From Mycobacterium sp. AT1 (lineage in GTDB: Bacteria; Actinomycetota; Actinomycetes; Mycobacteriales; Mycobacteriaceae): a stretch of DNA of 64,000 nt. The position numbers were made by a program, and so were the translations under genes. Positions 17,965-26,314 of the stretch are shown here, piece after piece (the first letter of the stretch is position 1; each line of letters opens with the position of its first letter). The DNA is taken from positions 62,001 through 126,000 of the forward strand of contig NZ_MVOC01000036.1 of NCBI RefSeq assembly GCF_002043095.1, in the 5' to 3' direction. Under the pieces are notes generated by a model, which made no database searches, was not told the origin of the DNA, and saw only the letters and a program-made list of their open reading frames with translations.

Positions 17965-19140
17965 TTACCGAGACCGCGCGAGCGCGTCGTGGCACACCCG
18001 TACCGGATCGGCGACGTCGGCGATGCCTTCGCCCGCCTGGCCGGCCCGCTCCCGGTAGCTCGGCGAAGACAGGACGTCGTCGACTGCCGCGGTCAGCGCC
18101 CCGCCCGTCAGGGGCCGAACCAGGCGGCCACTACCTTGGCGCGCAACGCGATTGGAGATTTCCCACTGATCTCCCCCGCCCGGCACCACGACCATCGGCA
18201 CCCCCGCGAGGAGCGCCTTGGCCACCAATCCGTGTCCACCCCCGCAGACCACCACGTCGGCGTGGGACAGCAATTCGTCCTGACGACCGAGTCCGACGAC
18301 GGCCCAGGGCGGCACGGCGGCGCCGTCTCGACCGGCCAGCCGGGACACCACCACCCGCGCGCCGGTCGGCACCGTGCGGCCGGGCACCAGCGACTCGAGT
18401 GCCAACTCGGTGAGGCCCTGTGTGCCCGTCACCGCGGTCGACGGGGCGACGACGATCACCGGGCCGGTGCCGTCCGGAACGTCGAGCACCGCCGACGTCG
18501 GCTCGAAGTGCAGGGGTCCGACGACGACGGCCTCCGTGGGCCAGTCCGGTCGCGGCACCTCCAGCGCGGGCAGGGTGGCGATCAGTCGCCGCACCGGTCC
18601 GGGATCCGACGGCGGCAGACCGATCTCGACGCGCGCCGCCGAGCGTTGCCGCTGTCCCACCCGCCACGACCGCGCGGTCAGCGCTCTCATTGCGGTGTCG
18701 CGCAGCCAACCGCGCACACCCACGCCGGGTGCCAGCCCACTTCCCAGCGGCGGCAGCCCCCTCGACGGCAAGTACAGCGGATGCGGATTCAACTCCACCC
18801 ACGGCACGCCGAGCATCTCCGCGGCCATCCCCCCGCAGGAGGTGATGACGTCCGAGACCACCAGGTCGAGTTTCAGGGCTTCGAGGCCGGGCCGGTTCAG
18901 GACGGCCATGCGGGCCGCCCGCCGGTGCAGCTTGGCGCCCGAGTCGGCGTCGTCGTCGCCGTCGACGGGGTCCAGACCGACCAGCAACGCGGAGTCGACA
19001 CCCTGATCCCTGGCCACGTCCAACCATTGAGCGCCGGTCAGCAGCGTCGGCTCGTCACCGGCGGCGAGGAACTTCAGGCACATGGCAATCGCGGGAAAGG
19101 CGTGGCCGGGATCGGGTCCCGCCACCACAGCCACGCGCAT
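17965..19140 (-). CDS. GT1-like glycosyltransferase (Rv2739c family)
   Basis: 391 residues, ATG start. Two-domain GT-B layout: an N-terminal VVAGPDPGHAFPAIAMCLKFLAAGDEPTLLTG and a C-terminal donor-binding region with CGGGHGLVAKALLAGVPMVVVPGGGDQ, where a G-rich HG-loop and the GDQ motif match UDP/TDP-sugar transferases of family GT1. Acceptor and sugar unknown; relatives act on lipids or secondary metabolites. The M. tuberculosis equivalent by position is called an alanine-rich transferase. Confidence 0.85.
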   Translation of the reverse strand: MRVAVVAGPDPGHAFPAIAMCLKFLAAGDEPTLLTGAQWLDVARDQGVDSALLVGLDPVDGDDDADSGAKLHRRAARMAVLNRPGLEALKLDLVVSDVITSCGGMAAEMLGVPWVELNPHPLYLPSRGLPPLGSGLAPGVGVRGWLRDTAMRALTARSWRVGQRQRSAARVEIGLPPSDPGPVRRLIATLPALEVPRPDWPTEAVVVGPLHFEPTSAVLDVPDGTGPVIVVAPSTAVTGTQGLTELALESLVPGRTVPTGARVVVSRLAGRDGAAVPPWAVVGLGRQDELLSHADVVVCGGGHGLVAKALLAGVPMVVVPGGGDQWEISNRVARQGSGRLVRPLTGGALTAAVDDVLSSPSYRERAGQAGEGIADVADPVRVCHDALARSR

Positions 19141-19205
19141 CGCACTACCCTGTCACAGCCGCCAGGTGACCAGCGCTCACGAGGTGATCGACGAGTCTCG
19201 AGGAC

Positions 19206-19211
19206 TATTGT
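19206..19211 (+). promoter_or_regulatory. -10 box, leaderless start of the epoxide hydrolase gene
   Basis: TATTGT (TANNNT) ends 6 bases before ATG 19218, placing transcription start at or next to the start codon. No Shine-Dalgarno sequence is present. Confidence 0.6.
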
Positions 19212-19217
19212 GAGGCC

Positions 19218-19655
19218 ATGACAGACCAGACATCGACCGTGCCCGCGGTCGACACCAAGGCACTCGTCGAGCGGTTCCTGTTCGCTGTGCAGAACGAGGA
19301 CTTCGACACGGCGGACTCGTTGCTCGCCGACGACGTCAAGTGGCAGAACGTCGGCCTGCCGACCATCACCGGCCGACAGCGCATCGTCAAAATGCTTCGT
19401 AGCGGTCAGGGCCGCGTCGGCTTCGAGGTGAAGTTCCATCGCATCGCCGCCGAGGGCACCTCGGTGCTCACCGAGCGCACCGACGTTCTGGTGTTTGGGC
19501 CACTGCGGCTGCAGTTCTGGGTGTGCGGCGCCTTCGAGGTGCACGACGGCCGAATCACATTGTGGCGGGACTACTTCGACTTCTTCGACATGTTCAAGGC
19601 CACGGCGCGAGGCGTCGTCGGGCTCGCGGTTCCGGCGCTGCGGCCGACGCTGTGA
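19218..19655 (+). CDS. ephG: Limonene-1,2-epoxide hydrolase family protein
   Basis: 145 residues, ATG start. The cystatin-like fold is suggested by KALVERFLFAVQNEDFDTADSLLADDVKW and the catalytic Arg/Asp pair in ERTDVL plus Asp in LWRDYFD, the three polar residues that activate water in limonene-epoxide hydrolases. M. tuberculosis EphG (Rv2740) holds the same place and acts on bulky, sterol-like epoxides; that substrate range is inferred here. Its stop overlaps the DUF5313 gene start. Confidence 0.88.
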   Translation: MTDQTSTVPAVDTKALVERFLFAVQNEDFDTADSLLADDVKWQNVGLPTITGRQRIVKMLRSGQGRVGFEVKFHRIAAEGTSVLTERTDVLVFGPLRLQFWVCGAFEVHDGRITLWRDYFDFFDMFKATARGVVGLAVPALRPTL

Positions 19656-20092
19656 CCGACGCAGTGACGAACCCCGTGACGAACGACGTCGGGCCCGCCA
19701 AGCCCAACGTCCTGCAGTACATCGGCTATTGCTACGGCAAGCGACTGCCCAACTCGATGCGTCAGTGGGTCGCCGACGACCTCGCCGGACCGGGTGCGAC
19801 GCGACGCATGATGTTGCGGATGGTCGTGCCGGCGGTGCTGATCCTGACGCCGTTCTGGATCGTGCCGATGTCGTTGTATCTGCACTTGTCCACGACGGTG
19901 CCCATCCTGATCCCGTTCATCTTCTTCTCGCATGCGCTGAACAAGGTGTGGCGCCGCCACATGCTGCGAAAGCACGGGTTGGACACCAGCCTCGTCGACT
20001 ACCGCAACCGTCAGCGCGACGCCCACATCCACGACGCGTACGCCGAGAAGTACGGACCCCGGTCGGGTCCGCCGAGCAGCAGCGCCGTCTGA
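19652..20092 (+). CDS. DUF5313 membrane protein
   Basis: 146 residues from GTG 19652, which overlaps the TGA of the preceding gene (GTGA). The middle has two hydrophobic segments, MVVPAVLILTPFWIVPMSLYL and TTVPILIPFIFFSHAL, then a basic stretch NKVWRRHMLRKHGL and an H/D-rich tail. NVLQYIGYCYGKRLPNSM at the N-terminus is the DUF5313 signature of mycobacteria. Function unknown. It converges on pspM four bases away, in the place where M. tuberculosis carries pspN. Confidence 0.85.
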   Translation: MTDAVTNPVTNDVGPAKPNVLQYIGYCYGKRLPNSMRQWVADDLAGPGATRRMMLRMVVPAVLILTPFWIVPMSLYLHLSTTVPILIPFIFFSHALNKVWRRHMLRKHGLDTSLVDYRNRQRDAHIHDAYAEKYGPRSGPPSSSAV

Positions 20093-20096
20093 GACG

Positions 20097-20918
20097 TCAG
20101 GCGCCGCGCAGGTGTCCGAGCTCGTCGAAGGCCTGCGCCCAGCCGGCCAGTCGATCCGTCGCGTTGCCCAACTCGTGGCGTTGACGCTGGGCCGACATCG
20201 GGGAGCTCGACATCGACCCGGAGTTGGCCGCCGACACCAATCGTGCTGCGGCCTCGACCATTTCGTTGTACTGCCGGACGCCGCTGTCGAGCTGGGCGGT
20301 GAAGGCCCGGATCGTCGGGGTCAGATGCACGAGCGACTGGGGAGCCGAGGTGGCGGCCTTCTCCATCGACACGACCTCGTTGGCCGTCGCCGTCATGGTC
20401 GCCGAGGTCTGATTGGCGGCGTCGACGACGTCGCGCAGTTCGTCGGCGGGCAGCATGTTGCCCCGCTCCATCACGCCCAGTAGGGAGAACAGGCCCCGCT
20501 CAGCCGAATTCAGGGCGGCGATCGGCTGCCGGGCCGCCGAACCCCACGGCGGTAGCCGCCGCACCCGGCGCTCCGGTGGGAGCGGCGAACGCTTGAGCCA
20601 CCGCCATCGAAGGAACGTCAGGGTGGCCAGAAACGCCGCGCCGACGGCGATGCTGGCGGGGATGGGCAACACCCAGGCGGGGATGACCTCCCAGGAGGCG
20701 AGCACCCCGGTGACCGCGATCCACAGACCCGTGGAGAACGTGAAGAACACCGTGCCTCGGAGCGCCCACCGTCGCTTGCGCAGCAGCTTGGCGCGCGGGT
20801 CGGCGGCGGCTCCGAGTCGCTGGGCCACCACGTCGGAGAAATCGGCCGCGGTGTCGACGCCACGCTGCACCAGCGTGCGCCATCCCTCGACTCGTCCGGT
20901 CGGAGGTTCCGCTGCCAT
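20097..20918 (-). CDS. pspM: PspA-partner membrane protein PspM (Rv2743c family)
   Basis: 273 residues, ATG start. A soluble N-terminus is followed by a hairpin of two membrane helices (about 52-73 and 81-101) and a long cytoplasmic domain with helices (TSATMTATANEVVSMEKAA). In M. tuberculosis the equivalent protein anchors PspA at the membrane during envelope stress. It lies 20 bases behind pspA and is presumably co-transcribed. Assignment rests on gene order and topology. Confidence 0.82.
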   Translation of the reverse strand: MAAEPPTGRVEGWRTLVQRGVDTAADFSDVVAQRLGAAADPRAKLLRKRRWALRGTVFFTFSTGLWIAVTGVLASWEVIPAWVLPIPASIAVGAAFLATLTFLRWRWLKRSPLPPERRVRRLPPWGSAARQPIAALNSAERGLFSLLGVMERGNMLPADELRDVVDAANQTSATMTATANEVVSMEKAATSAPQSLVHLTPTIRAFTAQLDSGVRQYNEMVEAAARLVSAANSGSMSSSPMSAQRQRHELGNATDRLAGWAQAFDELGHLRGA

Positions 20919-20938
20919 GGGCTACCTACCTTCGAGAA

Positions 20939-21751
20939 CTATTGCGAGAGCGGGTTTTCCGGCGTCGCCGCCGGCGGGTTGGCCGCGGGCGCGGCCGGTG
21001 TCGCGGTGGCGTCACCCGACGGCAGCGCGTCCCCACGCATGGAGGCGCGGATCTGCTCGAGTCGGGAATGCCCGGCCATCTGGACGCTGGCCTGCTGGAT
21101 CTCCATCATGCGGCCCTGAACCGAGTTCTGGGCGAGCTCGGCGGAGCCCATGGCGTTCGCGTAGCGGCGTTCGATCTTGTCCCTGACCTCGTCGAGGCTG
21201 GGCGTGCTTCCTGGAGCGGCAATCTCACTCATCGACTGCAACGAGGCGCTGACCTGTTCCTGCATCTTCGCCTGCTCCAGCTGGCTCAGCAGCTTGCTGC
21301 GCTCGGCAATCTTCTGCTGCAACACCATGGCGTTCTGCTCGACGGCCTTCTTGGCCTGACCGGCCGCCTGCAGCGCCTGGTCGTGCAGCGTCTTGAGATC
21401 TTCGACACTCTGCTCGGCGGTGACGAGCTGCGCGGCGAACGCCTCGGCGGCGTTCGTGTACTCGGTTGCCTTCGCGGCGTCACCCGACGTCGCGGCCTGA
21501 TCGGCCAGCGTCAGCGCCTGACGCACGTTGACCTGAAGCTTCTCGATGTCGGCCAGCTGGCGGTTGAGCCGCATCTCCAGCTGACGCTGGTTGCCGATCA
21601 CCGAGGCCGCCTGCTGGGTCAGCCCCTGGTGCTGCCGCTGCGCTTCCTCGATGGCCTGCTGAATCTGCACCTTCGGGTCGGCGTACTCGTCGACCTTGGA
21701 GCTGAACAGGGCCATGAGGTACTTCCACGCCTTGGTGAACGGGTTGGCCAT
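20939..21751 (-). CDS. pspA: Phage shock protein A (35 kDa antigen)
   Basis: 270 residues, ATG start. Starts MANPFTKAWKYLMALFSSKV, an amphipathic helix used for membrane contact, then a long coiled coil (about 30-215) of PspA/IM30 type, and an unstructured alanine-proline tail. PspA binds damaged membrane and, when free, ClgR. Only pspM follows in the operon. The 151 bases to clgR upstream may hold an own promoter. Confidence 0.95.
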   Translation of the reverse strand: MANPFTKAWKYLMALFSSKVDEYADPKVQIQQAIEEAQRQHQGLTQQAASVIGNQRQLEMRLNRQLADIEKLQVNVRQALTLADQAATSGDAAKATEYTNAAEAFAAQLVTAEQSVEDLKTLHDQALQAAGQAKKAVEQNAMVLQQKIAERSKLLSQLEQAKMQEQVSASLQSMSEIAAPGSTPSLDEVRDKIERRYANAMGSAELAQNSVQGRMMEIQQASVQMAGHSRLEQIRASMRGDALPSGDATATPAAPAANPPAATPENPLSQ

Positions 21752-21902
21752 CAGTACGTTCCGCCTTCGTGTTGGAGTAAGTCCAGTGTGCCCGTCCCTT
21801 ACGGGGGGCTCAGCGACATGCGTAAGTATTCGCTACCTGCCAACTTATCGGTTGCACGCAGATCGCCACACCCCCGCTCGCGTTTCCGCCGATCGGACGC
21901 GC

Positions 21903-22238
21903 TCAGGCCACCGCCATCGACACGGCCTGCGGAATTACGACGCGCGTCGAGTAGTCGATGGTGGCACCGCTGGCCGTGGCGGCCGGTCGCGCGGCGACCC
22001 GTTCGCGGCGTTCCATGGTCTCGCCCGCGTCGGTCAGCACGCGCGACAGCGGGACCTCGAGGGCACCGCAGATGGCGCTGAGCAGCTCACTGGAGGCTTC
22101 CTTGCGGCCGCGCTCCACCTCGGATAGGTAGCCAAGGCTGACGCGGGCGTCGTCGGACACTTCTCGCAGCGTCCGCCCTTGCGAGAGCCGGGCCTGACGC
22201 AGCACGTCGCCGATCACCTCGCGAAGCAATGTCGTCAT
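21903..22238 (-). CDS. clgR: Transcriptional regulator ClgR
   Basis: 111 residues, ATG start. Cro/C1-type helix-turn-helix at about 10-70 with GRTLREVSDDARVSLGYLSEVERGRKEAS. ClgR activates clpP1P2, clpC and the psp genes on envelope or proteotoxic stress. The C-terminus ends QAVSMAVA: a small hydrophobic end of this kind is used by Clp proteases as a degron in actinobacterial ClgR. A SigE-type promoter lies 61 bases upstream. Confidence 0.93.
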   Translation of the reverse strand: MTTLLREVIGDVLRQARLSQGRTLREVSDDARVSLGYLSEVERGRKEASSELLSAICGALEVPLSRVLTDAGETMERRERVAARPAATASGATIDYSTRVVIPQAVSMAVA

Positions 22239-22298
22239 CGCGGTCTCCTCACAACGAAGGACGTGGTAGCAGATCTATTCGGTATCACTATCAACCAG

Positions 22299-22326
22299 AA
22301 CGCCCACGGCTGCCGGATTGGTTCCC
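22299..22326 (-). promoter_or_regulatory. SigE-type promoter of clgR
   Basis: Minus strand GGGAAC (22326-22321), 18 bases, then CGTT (22302-22299). This fits the extracytoplasmic sigma factor SigE/SigH consensus (GGAAC-N16-18-CGTT). SigE control of clgR is known in M. tuberculosis. Confidence 0.72.
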
Positions 22327-22351
22327 GAAAGCCTCCGGAAAGCTCCGTACG

Positions 22352-22933
22352 TCACGTGCGGACGCCGCGCACCGCCGAGAGCAGGTAATCCGCGCCGGTG
22401 AGAACGGTCAGCACGATCGCGGCCCACATGAACACCCAGGCCCCCGTCAGCCACGCCCCGTCCAGCGGGAGGACGAACAGGCCGATCGCCACGGACTGGA
22501 CGAGCGTCTTGAGCTTGCCGCCCCGGCTGGCGGGGATCACGCCGCTGCGGATGACGACGAGCCTCAGAATCGTCACGCCGACTTCGCGGACCAAGATCAA
22601 AATGGTGACCCACCAAGGCAGGTCGCCCAGAATGCTGAGGCCGACGAGTGCGGCCCCGATGAGTGCCTTGTCGGCGATCGGGTCGGCGAGCTTGCCGAAC
22701 TCCGTGATCATGCCGTAGCTGCGCGCGATGGCGCCGTCGAATCGGTCGGTGATCACCGCCACCGTGAAGATGATGAAAGCGACCACTCGCCAATATGATT
22801 CGTGGCCGTCACCGACGAACAACGCCACGAGGAAGACCGGAACGAGCACGATGCGCAGACCAGTGAGCGCGTTGGCGACGTTGACCACACTCACGCGCGG
22901 GGTCAACGGATCGACGTCTGACTGACCCGGCAC
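22352..22933 (-). CDS. pgsA3: CDP-diacylglycerol-glycerol-3-phosphate phosphatidyltransferase-like
   Basis: 193 residues from GTG 22933, supported by a leaderless promoter just before it. The CDP-alcohol phosphotransferase motif DG(x)2AR(x)8G(x)3D(x)3D is seen as DRFDGAIARSYGMITEFGKLADPIAD with several membrane helices around it. Expected reaction: CDP-DAG plus glycerol-3-phosphate to phosphatidylglycerol phosphate. By gene order it is the PgsA3 paralog. The first 38 codons of the longer open frame are discarded. Confidence 0.9.
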   Translation of the reverse strand: MPGQSDVDPLTPRVSVVNVANALTGLRIVLVPVFLVALFVGDGHESYWRVVAFIIFTVAVITDRFDGAIARSYGMITEFGKLADPIADKALIGAALVGLSILGDLPWWVTILILVREVGVTILRLVVIRSGVIPASRGGKLKTLVQSVAIGLFVLPLDGAWLTGAWVFMWAAIVLTVLTGADYLLSAVRGVRT

Positions 22934-22940
22934 GTGGACC

Positions 22941-22946
22941 AGAATA
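22941..22946 (-). promoter_or_regulatory. -10 box, leaderless start of pgsA3
   Basis: Minus-strand TATTCT lies 7 bases before GTG 22933. Together with the box for argA it makes a compact divergent promoter pair. Confidence 0.6.
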
Positions 22947-22963
22947 TCGGTAGACCAAACCGA

Positions 22964-22969
22964 TACCCT
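22964..22969 (+). promoter_or_regulatory. -10 box, leaderless start of argA
   Basis: TACCCT lies 7 bases before GTG 22977; no ribosome binding site is present. Confidence 0.6.
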
Positions 22970-22976
22970 CACTGCT

Positions 22977-23492
22977 GTGACTGGAGCGCCTCTCAACGAC
23001 GATCTCGTGGTTCGTCGGGCCCGCACGTCGGACGTCCCAGCGATCAAGTCGTTGGTCGACGTCTACGCGGGAAAGATCCTGTTGGAGAAGAACCTCGTCA
23101 CCCTGTACGAGGCGGTCCAGGAGTTCTGGGTCGCCGAATTGGACGGCGAGTTGGTGGGCTGCGGGGCCCTGCACGTGCTGTGGGCCGATCTCGGTGAGGT
23201 ACGCACCGTGGCAGCGCACCCCCGGATGCAGGGGCGCGGCGTCGGGCACGCCGTGGTGGCGCGGCTTCTCGACGTGGCCAGGGAGTTGCGGCTGCAGAGG
23301 ATCTTCGTGCTCACCTTCGAGACGGAGTTCTTCGGCAGCCACGGCTTCCAGGAGATCGAAGGCACCCCGGTGACGGCGGAGGTCTACGACGAGATGCGCC
23401 GCTCGTATGACATCGGCGTCGCCGAATTCCTCGACCTGTCCTACGTCAAGCCCAACATCCTCGGCAACACCAGGATGCTGCTGACGCTGTAA
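22977..23492 (+). CDS. argA: Amino-acid N-acetyltransferase (N-acetylglutamate synthase)
   Basis: 171 residues, GTG start. A single GNAT domain: acetyl-CoA loop in VRTVAAHPRMQGRGVGHAVV (MQGRGVG) and FETEFFGSHGFQEIEGTPV near the end. The short mycobacterial ArgA (Rv2747) makes N-acetylglutamate, the first step of arginine synthesis, without the kinase-like domain of E. coli ArgA. Divergent from pgsA3. A long hairpin follows the stop. Confidence 0.92.
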   Translation: MTGAPLNDDLVVRRARTSDVPAIKSLVDVYAGKILLEKNLVTLYEAVQEFWVAELDGELVGCGALHVLWADLGEVRTVAAHPRMQGRGVGHAVVARLLDVARELRLQRIFVLTFETEFFGSHGFQEIEGTPVTAEVYDEMRRSYDIGVAEFLDLSYVKPNILGNTRMLLTL

Positions 23493-23493
23493 G

Positions 23494-23555
23494 CGCCGAA
23501 CGTGACGCCACTGCGAGAATTCGGCCCGAAAGTCGCAGTGGGCTCACGTTCGGCG
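23494..23555. repeat. Long hairpin between argA and ftsK
   Basis: Arms CGCCGAACGTGA (23494-23505) / TCACGTTCGGCG (23544-23555) and CCACTGCGA (23508-23516) / TCGCAGTGG (23533-23541) pair perfectly, separated by a 2-base mismatch on each side. The loop contains a further TTCGG-C-CCGAA. It lies between two convergent stop codons, so it can act as a terminator for both genes. Its length and order suggest a dispersed palindromic repeat. Confidence 0.85.
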
Positions 23556-23562
23556 TTGCAGC

Positions 23563-26130
23563 TCAGTCCTCGTCGTCGTCAGCGTCGGCTCCGTTGGCGT
23601 CCGCGCCGCCGCGGATCAGCATCAGCGTGCCGGCCAGTTCGTCGGGCTTGACCAAGACCTCGCGCGCCTTGGATCCCTCGCTGGGGCCGACGATGCTGCG
23701 CGTCTCCATCAGATCCATCAGGCGACCGGCCTTGGCGAAGCCCACCCGAAGCTTGCGCTGCAGCATCGACGTCGAGCCGAACTGCGAGGAGACGACCAAC
23801 TCGACGGCCTGGAGGAAGACGTCCATGTCGTCGCCGATGTCGGGGTCGACGTCGGTGCGCTCGCCGCCCGGCTTGGCGGCGGTGACGCCCTCGGTGTAGT
23901 CGGGCTCGGCCTGGTCCTTGCATGCGGCGACGACGGCGTAGATCTCCTCGTCGCTGATGTAGGCACCCTGGAAGCGGACGGGCTTGTTGGCGCCCATCGG
24001 CAGGAACAGCCCGTCGCCCATGCCGATGAGCTTCTCGGCGCCCGGCTGGTCCAGGATGACCCGGCTGTCGGTCAGCGACGACGTCGCGAACGCCAGGCGG
24101 GACGGCACGTTGGTCTTGATCAAGCCGGTGACGACGTCGACCGAGGGCCGCTGCGTGGCCAGGATCAGGTGGATGCCTGCGGCGCGCGCCTTCTGGGTGA
24201 TGCGCACGATGGCGTCTTCGACGTCGCGGGGCGCGGTCATCATCAGGTCGGCGAGCTCGTCGACGATGGCGATGATGTACGGGTAGGTCTTGTAGACCCG
24301 TTCGCTGCCCAGCGGAGCGGTGATCACCCCGGACTTCACGTTCTTGTTGAAGTCGTCGATGTGGCGGACCTTGTTGGCCTGCATGTCCTGGTACCGCTGC
24401 TCCATCTCCTCGACGAGCCAGGCCAGCGCGGCGGCGGCCTTCTTGGGCTGCGTGACGATGGGCGTGATGAGGTGCGGAATGCCCTCGTACGGCGTGAGTT
24501 CCACCATCTTCGGGTCGATCAGGATCATCCTGACCTCCTCCGGCGTGGCCCGCGACAACAGGGACACCAGCATGGAGTTGACGAAGCTGGACTTGCCGGA
24601 GCCCGTCGAACCGGCCACCAGCAGGTGCGGCATCTTGGCCAGGTTCGCCGAGATGAAGTTGCCCTCGATGTCCTTGCCGAGGCCGATCACCAGCGGGTGG
24701 TGGTCGCGTCGGGTGGTCGGTGCGGTCAGGACGTCCGACAGCCGGACCATCTCGCGGTCGGTGTTGGGCACCTCGATGCCGACGGCGGACTTGCCGGGAA
24801 TCGGGGCGAGCATGCGGACGCTCTCGGTGGCCACCGCGTAGGCGATGTTCTTCTGCAGCGCGGTGATCTTCTCGACCTTGACGCCGGGCCCGAGCTCCAC
24901 CTCGTAGCGCGTGACGGTCGGGCCGCGGGTCAGCCCCGTGACCGCGGCGTCGACCTTGAACTGGTCGAGCACCGACTGGATGACCTCCATCATCTTGTCG
25001 TTGGCCGCGCTGCGCAGCTTCGGCGGATCCCCCGCGACCAGCAGTTCCAGGGACGGCAGCGTGTACGGCCCCTCGACGACGCGGTCGAGCGTGATGGCGT
25101 CCTCGGCGACGGGCGCGGGTACCGGTGCCGGCGCCTCCGGCTTCTTGCGCTTCGGCCGGACCTTGGGCTCGGGTGCGGTGGGGGTCTCGTCGGCGAGAGG
25201 CTCGTCCAACGGGTAGTTGTCCATCGGCGTGCCGAGTCGACTCACCGGGACCGTCGCCGATCCCGATCGTGGCGCGCCCGGCCACTGCGCCTCGTCGGCG
25301 CGGGTCGACGCCGGGTCGTCGTAGTAGCCGTCGGACAGGTCGTCGGCGCGCGCGGCGGGATAGTCGTCGTCGTAGTCGGCGTCGTCGTACTCGTCGTCGG
25401 CGTAGGTGTCGCCGCGGTAGGCGCCCATGAACACGTCCTGGATGACGCCGGGCACTTCACGAATCGTCGTGCCGGTCACCAGCAGCAGGCCGAACAGGAT
25501 GCCGATGATCAACAGCGGCGTGGCGATCCATGGCGTCAGACCGTCGGACAGCGGTCCGCCGATCGCGAATCCGACGAAGCCCGCGACGCGCTGCCGGTCG
25601 GCGGAGTCCATGGGCGCGCCCGACCACAGATGCCACAGTCCGAGCACGGGCAGCGTGATCATGGCGGTGCCGAGGACGAGCCGGGGCCGCGCCTCCGGGT
25701 GAGGTTCGGTGCGCATCAGCAGTATCGCGATCGCTATCAGAGCGATGGGAAGCAGCACCACCGCGGAGCCGATGACGGTGCGGACGACCGAGTCGATCCA
25801 CCCGCCGACCGGTCGGGCCGCGTCGAACCAGGAGCTGGCGGCGAGCACGACGGACAGCGCGAGCAAGGCGAGCGCGATGCCGTCACGGCGATGCCCCGGC
25901 TCGAGTTCACGGGCTCGTCCCACCGACCGCGCCGTGGATCCCGCGCCCTTGGCCAACATCAGCCAACTGGCGCGGGCCCCCTTGCCAATCGCGGAGCCCG
26001 CAGCGGCTACCGGAGAGGGATTGCGTCGTGGCGCGGGCTTACGCCGCGGGGCGGCGGGGCGCGTGGTGCGCGCTCGGGGCTTTGAGCTGCTAGAACGGGC
26101 TCCCGAGCGGGCGGCGGTCTTACTAGCCAT
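23563..26130 (-). CDS. ftsK: DNA translocase FtsK/SpoIIIE
   Basis: 855 residues, ATG start. A basic N-terminus (KTAARSGARSSSSKPRARTT) leads to about four membrane helices (roughly 80-240), then a low-complexity D/Y-rich linker (about 240-300), and the motor. Walker A GSTGSGKSS is near residue 507 and DELADLMM gives Walker B. The C-terminal gamma domain (about 770-840), with VELVVSSQFGSTSMLQRKLRVGFAKAG, binds KOPS-like DNA sequences. FtsK moves chromosome ends through the septum for dimer resolution. Confidence 0.97.
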   Translation of the reverse strand: MASKTAARSGARSSSSKPRARTTRPAAPRRKPAPRRNPSPVAAAGSAIGKGARASWLMLAKGAGSTARSVGRARELEPGHRRDGIALALLALSVVLAASSWFDAARPVGGWIDSVVRTVIGSAVVLLPIALIAIAILLMRTEPHPEARPRLVLGTAMITLPVLGLWHLWSGAPMDSADRQRVAGFVGFAIGGPLSDGLTPWIATPLLIIGILFGLLLVTGTTIREVPGVIQDVFMGAYRGDTYADDEYDDADYDDDYPAARADDLSDGYYDDPASTRADEAQWPGAPRSGSATVPVSRLGTPMDNYPLDEPLADETPTAPEPKVRPKRKKPEAPAPVPAPVAEDAITLDRVVEGPYTLPSLELLVAGDPPKLRSAANDKMMEVIQSVLDQFKVDAAVTGLTRGPTVTRYEVELGPGVKVEKITALQKNIAYAVATESVRMLAPIPGKSAVGIEVPNTDREMVRLSDVLTAPTTRRDHHPLVIGLGKDIEGNFISANLAKMPHLLVAGSTGSGKSSFVNSMLVSLLSRATPEEVRMILIDPKMVELTPYEGIPHLITPIVTQPKKAAAALAWLVEEMEQRYQDMQANKVRHIDDFNKNVKSGVITAPLGSERVYKTYPYIIAIVDELADLMMTAPRDVEDAIVRITQKARAAGIHLILATQRPSVDVVTGLIKTNVPSRLAFATSSLTDSRVILDQPGAEKLIGMGDGLFLPMGANKPVRFQGAYISDEEIYAVVAACKDQAEPDYTEGVTAAKPGGERTDVDPDIGDDMDVFLQAVELVVSSQFGSTSMLQRKLRVGFAKAGRLMDLMETRSIVGPSEGSKAREVLVKPDELAGTLMLIRGGADANGADADDDED

Positions 26131-26301
26131 GGGGAAAGACTAGTCGCACCAACCCCAGTTTCACCATTAGCCACACAGGTAACAAATAGCTAACTATGAC
26201 ACGACTAATACCGTAGGTGCCCGACGGAGCCCCCGCCTGCGGCGATGTTAAACGTGGCCAGCGTCACCCGACGTCACCACGACGGAATCCGTTGTCGTCG
26301 G

Positions 26302-26307
26302 TACTCT
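26302..26307 (+). promoter_or_regulatory. -10 box, leaderless start of the SulP-CA gene
   Basis: TACTCT is 7 bases before GTG 26315, with no Shine-Dalgarno sequence. The remaining intergenic DNA (26131-26301) carries the ftsK promoter on the other strand. Confidence 0.55.
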
Positions 26308-26314
26308 CGACACG

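Noticed and set aside
24169..26085. Long plus-strand ORF opposite ftsK
   Set aside because: Low-complexity composition, antisense to the intact FtsK motor; a shadow of GC-rich codon use.
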